Of a DNA stretch of 14,824 bases, positions 10,121 through 14,824 are shown one piece after another. The translations under genes and the position numbers were made by a program. Position 1 is the stretch's first letter. Each line of letters begins with the position of its first letter. The notes under the pieces are model-generated. The model was not told the origin of the DNA and did no database searches. It was given only the letters and a program-made list of their open reading frames with translations. Source of the stretch: Bondarzewia mesenterica (lineage: Eukaryota; Basidiomycota; Agaricomycetes; Russulales; Bondarzewiaceae); assembly GCA_004802705.1 (NCBI GenBank), contig SGPL01000706.1:1-14824 (forward strand), written 5' to 3'.

Positions 10121-10130
10121 ATTATCAGTG
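10121..10130 (-). promoter_or_regulatory. GATA-type element shared by both UstYa-like promoters
   Basis: On the minus strand this reads CACTGATAAT, which contains TGATAA, a GATA-factor core. The same ten bases occur before copy 2 (11718-11727), in both cases just upstream of GTATATTC. GATA factors in fungi act in nitrogen and light responses; that this site is used is inference. Confidence 0.4.
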
Positions 10131-11003
10131 ACTGTAATAATAATTGTTCATAATAAATGCCCACGATGTACACTCGGCGAGACGAGCACACCGGGTTGTC
10201 CATGCGCGCGATCGCATGCACCCATGATTCGAATGCAAGCGCCCGGTGTTACGGCGGCGGTATTGATGAGACTCGAAACTCAATTGAAATTCCTCACCGA
10301 GCAACATCATGTCCGTATGCGTTGTGATGCAGGCCGGGACGTGAATCCAAGATGAACCATATTCAGCGAGACACTAACCCGAGGTATTACTGAGATTCTC
10401 AGATTCACGAGATCAACGTACAGTGAAACATGGAAACGTGATGTATTTCGCCGACCCCGCCAAGACCCCGCTACAGATGTGGCTCAGGTTATGTAAAATC
10501 CATAACCTCGTCGACTCGTATGTGGAAGGAAGTGGCGAAAGAAAGGGAAGAGAAGAAAGAAAAGGAAGAAGAGTAATGGAAAGGACGAAGTGGATGGAAT
10601 TTAAGTAGAGAGGTGATAGACCGCAAAGAGGAGGCATCGAGTCATCAAGAGGAGGAATGATTCCGAGATAGCACAAGGTTATGTAGATAACGCGGCCATA
10701 TCGCAGAGTCGTCACGAAACAGATCTAGTCACCGCCAGGGGCAGGTATGTACTCAGGCTACCGGCGTATTATGTGTTTGCTCCATAATGCATAGCTGAAG
10801 TTGATGTCAATGCAGCATGTGGCACAACCCGCTGGCGCCTAGACGTTTTCAAAATCCCACGTTGGAGACGATTAAAGTAAACAGTATCACATAGGATCAT
10901 AATTCGAGAGTAGACTCACTTCAGTATGTATATCTACATTCCTGCCTGAGAATCGCCAAAAGGGCAGATGTAGTAGTGGTTGGATACAATAAGAAAACAA
11001 AAA
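10131..11003. other. Intergenic region between the UstYa-like genes
   Basis: Contains the distal promoter of copy 1 and the 3' region of copy 2. Notable are a perfect hairpin (separate entry), a polypurine tract of about 70 nt (about 10523-10592) and a second copy of AGGTTATGTA near 10677. The open frame on the minus strand (10413-10715) is mostly the complement of the purine tract and has no family look; it is not called. Confidence 0.5.
10486..10508. repeat. Perfect 8-bp inverted repeat
   Basis: AGGTTATG and CATAACCT flank a seven-base loop (TAAAATC). The left arm plus TA recurs at about 10677-10686. It may be a hairpin or a protein-binding site; nothing more can be said. Confidence 0.45.
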
Positions 11004-11626
11004 TCAATTCACAAAAGTGGCCTTGTTCCTCTCAACAGCATCATAAACAGCCCGCCAATCCTGACATGTATGCATCCTAGTGAGTTCCACCGCGTGTGGG
11101 CCATACGGGTCGCGCACATTCTCGAGGCCGAGGTCCACGCGGCAAAGCACCATCTGCCGGAGATAGTTCATACAGTGCTGTGCTTTTGCCAACTCGGAGG
11201 CATTGGTTGCGACAACGGCAGAACGCACAACGTCGAGGCAACGTAGCTGGTGGAACATCGAGATCGTGTATTGGGGACCTTTGTGGGAGTGGTGGATAAT
11301 CCCGCCATCAGGCGGGACGAGATGCTCCCACTGTGCGATCCCTGCCGTCGTATCGAGCTGGTACTGTCGAGTGTCCTCGACTAACACTCGGACAGGCTTC
11401 AGCTCGCCAACATCCCATCTGCCGGGGGGGATGACTAAAGAGAAAAGAGTTCAGTCTTAAGTCAGGTAGTGGGTGGTTAGTATTATTGGTGGTTTGAGGA
11501 CGCACTGAATATGTGATCATTGGAGCCGCTGCTCTTTCGTGAATACATGACAGACGCAGTCATTACTAGGAGGACGATAAGCACAGCTGAAAGGGCTGTG
11601 AGATGGAGCAAAATGGGAGGAGGCAT
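11004..11626 (-). CDS. UstYa-like (DUF3328) protein, copy 2, variant first motif
   Basis: Predicted UstYa-family protein of 183 aa, shorter than copy 1. Exons 11626-11506 and 11434-11004, phase 1, intron 71 nt; the intron sits just after the membrane segment, as in copy 1. Hydrophobic residues 5-28 (ILLHLTALSAVLIVLLVMTASVMY) form a signal anchor. The second motif is intact, HCMNYLRQMVLC (127-138), and CQDWRAVYDAVERN closes the protein. The first motif reads HQLRC (102-106) rather than HxxHC, so one of the conserved histidines is Arg. Similar variants may exist elsewhere in the family; activity cannot be judged from sequence. The acidic GDD segment seen in copy 1 is missing. The gene is divergent from the second GNAT gene, with 492 bp between the start codons. 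Promoter elements are shared with copy 1. Confidence 0.9.
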
Positions 11627-11706
11627 TCTTGAATTATCGTATGTGAGGCTTGTTCAAGAAAGTCAGCCGCTTAGATCAACTTCGGGTATTGGTATGTGAA
11701 GACGAG

Positions 11707-11714
11707 GAATATAC
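11707..11714 (-). promoter_or_regulatory. TATA-like element, UstYa-like copy 2
   Basis: GTATATTC on the minus strand, 81-88 nt before the start codon at 11626; identical to the element before copy 1. Confidence 0.5.
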
Positions 11715-11717
11715 CGT

Positions 11718-11727
11718 ATTATCAGTG
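11718..11727 (-). promoter_or_regulatory. GATA-type element, UstYa-like copy 2
   Basis: CACTGATAAT on the minus strand, three bases upstream of GTATATTC; in copy 1 the gap is 21 bases. The order and orientation are the same in both promoters. Confidence 0.4.
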
Positions 11728-12047
11728 CGCCCATAATCTTTATCATTTTTGGACCACAGTCGGAGAACCTGAGTGCTTGAGCCACTGGCACCAAACCATC
11801 AACAACACGAGCATTCCGGGGCCTTATTAATGTCTGTGTGCGTGATCCCGGGGGACCGGCTCATTACCGGAACCAGGCCGGGACCAATCTGTCAACTGCC
11901 TTTCTTTATCCCAACAAGTACTGTACTGACACGAAGCGCCCCATCACATCAGTGATTATTATCAGATCCACATATGTTCTGCGATGGACCCTCTACGCTC
12001 GCACTTCTTTCAATTACACGTCACTTGAAGCACAACAATTCCAAACA
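11728..12047. other. Divergent intergenic region, UstYa-like copy 2 / GNAT2
   Basis: Rich in CCGG. A CGG-N7-CCG pair at 11857-11869 fits the inverted half-sites bound by fungal Zn2Cys6 regulators. Its place between two divergent genes would allow joint control, but such sites also arise by chance. No gene is seen. Confidence 0.35.
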
Positions 12048-12053
12048 TATAAA
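12048..12053 (+). promoter_or_regulatory. TATA box of GNAT2
   Basis: TATAAA, 66-71 nt before the ATG at 12119, the same layout as in front of P1 and P2. Confidence 0.65.
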
Positions 12054-12118
12054 CGCATCCAAATACTCTCGCCACCCGTCTTGATCGCTCACTGACTACC
12101 TCTGAACATCGACATAAC

Positions 12119-13347
12119 ATGCCTTCCACCCCCGACACAGTAACCATCAAAGTCCGTCAGCTGTCGGCCTCTGCCTCCGGTAATGTTTTTCTAAATTTCC
12201 TTTCATGCTGCAACATTTGGCTGACTCCTGCTCATCACAGATGCCGACATCGAGAGTGCGACCAGAGTGATGGGCGACGCCTTCAGAGGAGGTGAACCAC
12301 CGTGATGGCCACTGGCCTGAGCCATCATACGTCTCTTTTATTTTAACACTAACGTTCAATTTTGTCTCTCGCAGACGTGTTTACCAGCTTCACTGCAGGC
12401 GAGTCCACACCCACCGATGGCAAGGATCGATCATCGGAATCGCTCGTCCCGGCCCTCCACCGCGCCCAAATCAGGGCAGCCTTGATCGGCGGCCGCGTAT
12501 ATGTCGCCGAGGTGGCAGAGGTCAACGATGCCATCGTCGGTGCGGCTGTATGGTTCGGCCCAGGAGAGGACCTGCTTGGCTCGTGAGCTATTTTTGCCTT
12601 CCTCATGCGCGTTTAAGTATTGTTGATACAAAGTCGAAATTGCACGGACATATTCTGGATGAAGGCCGGGTCAGGCTGAGGCTGGATTCAACCAGTTCAT
12701 GGAGGCCCTCGGGAAGAGGGACCCCGACATGCCTGCTTGGTGGATGACTTATGTTCGCGTCCATTCGTCTGGGGTTTTCTCTCCCTATTTATATATTTTC
12801 CTGCTCACCTTCCGCTTTTACAGTTTCTCCCCAAGTATTCGGCGTTCACGACGGAGGCACTGGGCGACGCGCGATTCAAACATGACGGATGGCATCTTCA
12901 GCTGATCGGTGTCGTACCCGCGTATCAGCGACACGGCGTCGGCTCGGCGCTCGTGGCGTTTGTGGAGCAACAGGTCAGCACACAAATTATTTCCTTTCTT
13001 TTCCAGTTCTGGTTCCTCGGTACAATGAAGGCTCACAAAATTTCCTGTCGGGATGATTTGGAATGTGGCTTGTAGACGAAGAATGACGCGGAGGCGCCGA
13101 GGTCAAGCTTGAAGATGAGCGTTGAGACGGAGACAGAGAGCGCGGTGAGTTCCATCCTCTGATACTTTCACGAATTTTGAAAACACGTGGAACTGATTTG
13201 TTGGAATTTGTTTTTGGTCATTCGATGCAGTTGATGTTTTACAAGTCACTTGGGTTCATTGAGCGCGGTCGTACGACGATTGAGAGTACGCAGAAGCTCG
13301 CAGTGACCGTCCCGATGTGGTGCCTCTCGAAGGACTTGTCTGCTTAA
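12119..13347 (+). CDS. GNAT-family N-acetyltransferase (GNAT2), 7 exons
   Basis: Predicted acetyl-CoA-dependent N-acetyltransferase of 247 aa, substrate unknown. Exons: 12119-12179, 12241-12291, 12375-12582, 12665-12752, 12824-12973, 13076-13144, 13231-13347. Intron phases are 1, 1, 2, 0, 0, 0, exactly those of GNAT1. Motif A is LIGVVPAYQRHGVGSAL (163-179) with the Q-R-H-G-V-G loop; motif B is LMFYKSLGFIERG (210-222). WHLQL, MSVETET and WFGPGxDLLG are shared with GNAT1, so the two are paralogues. The acceptor of intron 3 (GATGAAG, 12664) was chosen because it restores the frame and gives PGQAEAGFNQF, matching PNREEQKKLGWDEF in GNAT1. Exon 6 begins TKNDAEAPRSSLK, longer than its counterpart in GNAT1 (ARAQNLG); a nearer acceptor was not found in frame. 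The gene is divergent from UstYa-like copy 2 and convergent with P2. Confidence 0.93.
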
Positions 13348-14097
13348 GCCTCGCAAACTGGTAATCGGCCAGCTACGTCAGATAAGGTAGTTTGTGTATT
13401 CATCCGTTGCCGTCTATGTGTCGAATTGAAAGAATTGAGTGCTCCCTGCTATCATTCGGAGCAACAACGATAGATGTTCATTAACACTGACTAGACAGCG
13501 TACCATTCGAATGACGCAAGTCTGTAACAAATAAGTATGGAACGAATGTGGGTGGTGTTTTCAATGAAACGTAGGTGCATTGTACAACACACCGGACTGT
13601 TCTGTGTTAATATTTGGTGGCGATGATTCTCTTAAGGCAAAGATGACACCGTTGTTTCTGTGATCCAGAGATATTCACTCACTTGACAGAACAATCCCCA
13701 CGACTGATTCTGCTAGTGAACGAAAGAGTTCGGAGGTACAATTGAACAATTCTTTTTGAAAGAGTCTTGATTTGCTATTGGCTGATTCCTCCGCATGTTT
13801 TGCACTCGGGTTCTATTGGTGTATATATCGGCCATAAACCAAAAAAGTGAGAGTTTAACAACAATCAATACAGTCCTGAACCATTTCAAAAATATGAAAT
13901 TCTCGAGGCCAAGGATGCACCAGACGATGGAGACCAACGCATCGATCCTAAGCTGGTCCCAGCTTTGACAAACACTCCACCAAACACGGTGCTGCAGCTG
14001 AGAACTGAGGCGTCAAAAAAATGCATCAGTGACCCACCCAGCGACTCATGACTCTCGAACATTCCATTCCACCTGACCTTCTGTGTTCAGCTCGATA
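13348..14097. other. Intergenic region with a promoter-like stretch
   Basis: Two ATTGG (reverse CCAAT) boxes (13777-13781, 13815-13819) are followed by TATATAT (13822-13828) and an ATG at 13894, 66-72 nt from the TATA. The frame behind it is only 24 codons (starts MKFSRPRMHQ, ends at 13968). A different frame, 13851-14051, is open for 66 codons and looks protein-like (KYEILEAKDAPDDGDQ, DPKLVPALTNTPPN) but has no ATG. Either may be part of an unresolved small gene. The remaining sequence shows nothing. Confidence 0.35.
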
Positions 14098-14277
14098 TCA
14101 AAAGCTGCAACAGGTCAGACAACTTTCTGGGCTTAAATCTGATCCAGAACACTGCCTACGGTGTACAAGCGTGTCGGGTGGTGAGACGGGGGCAGCCTCG
14201 GTGGTGATGATGGTGAGGAAGGTGGTTAGGGTGAGGCCGAGGACGAAGAGGATGGCTTGATTGGAGATGAGGCGCAT
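14098..14277 (-). CDS. Small secreted Cys-containing peptide P2
   Basis: Predicted secreted peptide of 59 aa from one exon. The N-terminus (MRLISNQAILFVLGLTLTTF...) is a signal peptide with cleavage likely near TEA28. It matches P1 (MHVISNLSILFIFGLSL) at ten of seventeen positions, the rest mostly conservative. The mature part has an APVSPPDTLVH linker, a dibasic RR (40-41) that could serve a Kex2-type protease, and the tail QCSGSDLSPESCLTCCSF with four cysteines. A TATA box lies 67-73 nt upstream. An alternative splice model exists (donor GTACAC in the linker, acceptor CTGTTGCAG, phase 0) that would remove the Cys tail and end LLISS; it has acceptable signals, so the tail is not certain. Function is unknown. 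The gene is convergent with GNAT2. Confidence 0.65.
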   Translation of the reverse strand: MRLISNQAILFVLGLTLTTFLTIITTEAAPVSPPDTLVHRRQCSGSDLSPESCLTCCSF

Positions 14278-14343
14278 TCTCGTATGAGTGAGGTTGTGTT
14301 GCGCTGGACTTGAGGGATCAAAAATTGCCTATGGTCAGATGGA

Positions 14344-14350
14344 ATTTATA
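14344..14350 (-). promoter_or_regulatory. TATA box of the P2 peptide gene
   Basis: TATAAAT on the minus strand, 67-73 nt before the ATG at 14277. Confidence 0.65.
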
Positions 14351-14824
14351 CAAACAGCAAGGGATGATATGGTTGGGATGAGCCCAGCGTCGTGCGCAGA
14401 GGACATGAACGCAGGGTGTGCGCGTGCCACGATGGCGCGTCTAGATAAATGTCCGCACAAATATTTAGTTGGGAGAGGTGCAAATAGGTGAAAACGATGC
14501 TTGTTCAATGGCGCTGAAGAATCCGCTCACCCACCGGTCGTGAAACGGTCCCTACCCTAGGACATAGCGCGGCTAGTGCATGGGATTCGGCGGGTTTGAT
14601 GGGTGGATCGTAATGCGATGCAGATGCAGATGGCATGGTGATGCCTATTTTTGGGCGATACATATCCAATGAATATCCGTCAACTATTTTGACGAAAAGC
14701 GGACGGCTAGTTGAACACAGAAAATGCATACCCATATCGAGAAGAAGCGGAAGACCCGGTCACAAAGTCATATTGACGTTGTTATTCTGACACTGCCCGC
14801 GGCACATAATGCGGCACAATAATT
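14351..14824. other. Right-edge region, nothing firm
   Basis: Upstream of P2. The minus-strand frame 14505-14735 (76 aa) has no family look and no splice partner in the window; a gene entering from the right cannot be excluded. Confidence 0.4.

Noticed and set aside
10413..10715. 100-aa minus-strand frame with hydrophobic runs
   Set aside because: The runs are the complement of a polypurine tract; no UstYa or other motif is present.
10116..11638. Shared 11-mer CTTGAATTATC near both UstYa-like genes
   Set aside because: It sits at different places relative to the start codons, and shared 11-mers are expected by chance in a window of this size.
972..14277. A simple inverted duplication of a GNAT plus peptide module
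   Set aside because: GNAT1 and P1 are divergent, GNAT2 and P2 are convergent, so one inversion of a module does not explain the order; more rearrangement would be needed.
1..14824. tRNA genes, CRISPR arrays, insertion sequences or long terminal repeats
   Set aside because: No tRNA-like B box with a matching fold, no regular repeat array and no long repeat pair was found by eye; weak or ancient elements in 5.1-7.8 kb cannot be excluded.

Overview
The window looks like nuclear DNA of a mushroom-forming basidiomycete (Agaricomycetes). The genes are split by many short introns (44-102 nt) with GT...AG ends. The recognisable proteins are typical of that class: a seven-helix membrane protein with the GQVM-CIAPELILLRVARGR signature, UstYa-like (DUF3328) proteins with the HxxHC and HCxNYLRQ motifs, and GNAT acetyltransferases. 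No tRNA, rRNA, CRISPR array or intact mobile element was seen.

Layout, left to right. 1-790 (-): coding-looking but frame-broken sequence, unassigned. 972-2128 (-): seven-exon GNAT acetyltransferase, 242 aa. 2672-4006 (-): five-exon seven-helix membrane protein, 347 aa. 4829-5077 (+): two-exon gene for a 61-aa secreted Cys-containing peptide, here called P1. About 5.1-7.8 kb: gene-poor, with a cluster of good minus-strand splice donors that I could not turn into a gene. 7963-about 9075 (+): single-pass membrane protein of a common Agaricomycetes But2-C-terminal-like family. 9306-10033 and 11004-11626 (both -): tandem UstYa-like genes with the same two-exon structure and a shared promoter module. 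12119-13347 (+): second seven-exon GNAT, 247 aa, with intron phases identical to the first. 14098-14277 (-): a second small secreted peptide, P2, whose signal peptide is clearly related to that of P1.

How they may work together. UstYa-family proteins are known tailoring oxidases of fungal ribosomally made peptides (dikaritins such as ustiloxin) and of some non-ribosomal peptides. Here two UstYa-like genes lie between two small secreted peptide genes that share a signal peptide but differ in their Cys-containing tails, and two GNAT genes lie nearby. This is compatible with a peptide-modification locus of an undescribed type. The link is inference from proximity only; no Kex2-repeat precursor of the classical dikaritin kind is present. 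Several promoters share one layout, a TATA box about 60-85 nt before the ATG.

All gene models were spliced by hand from reading frame, splice-site and family logic. Exon borders with weak support are marked in the entries.
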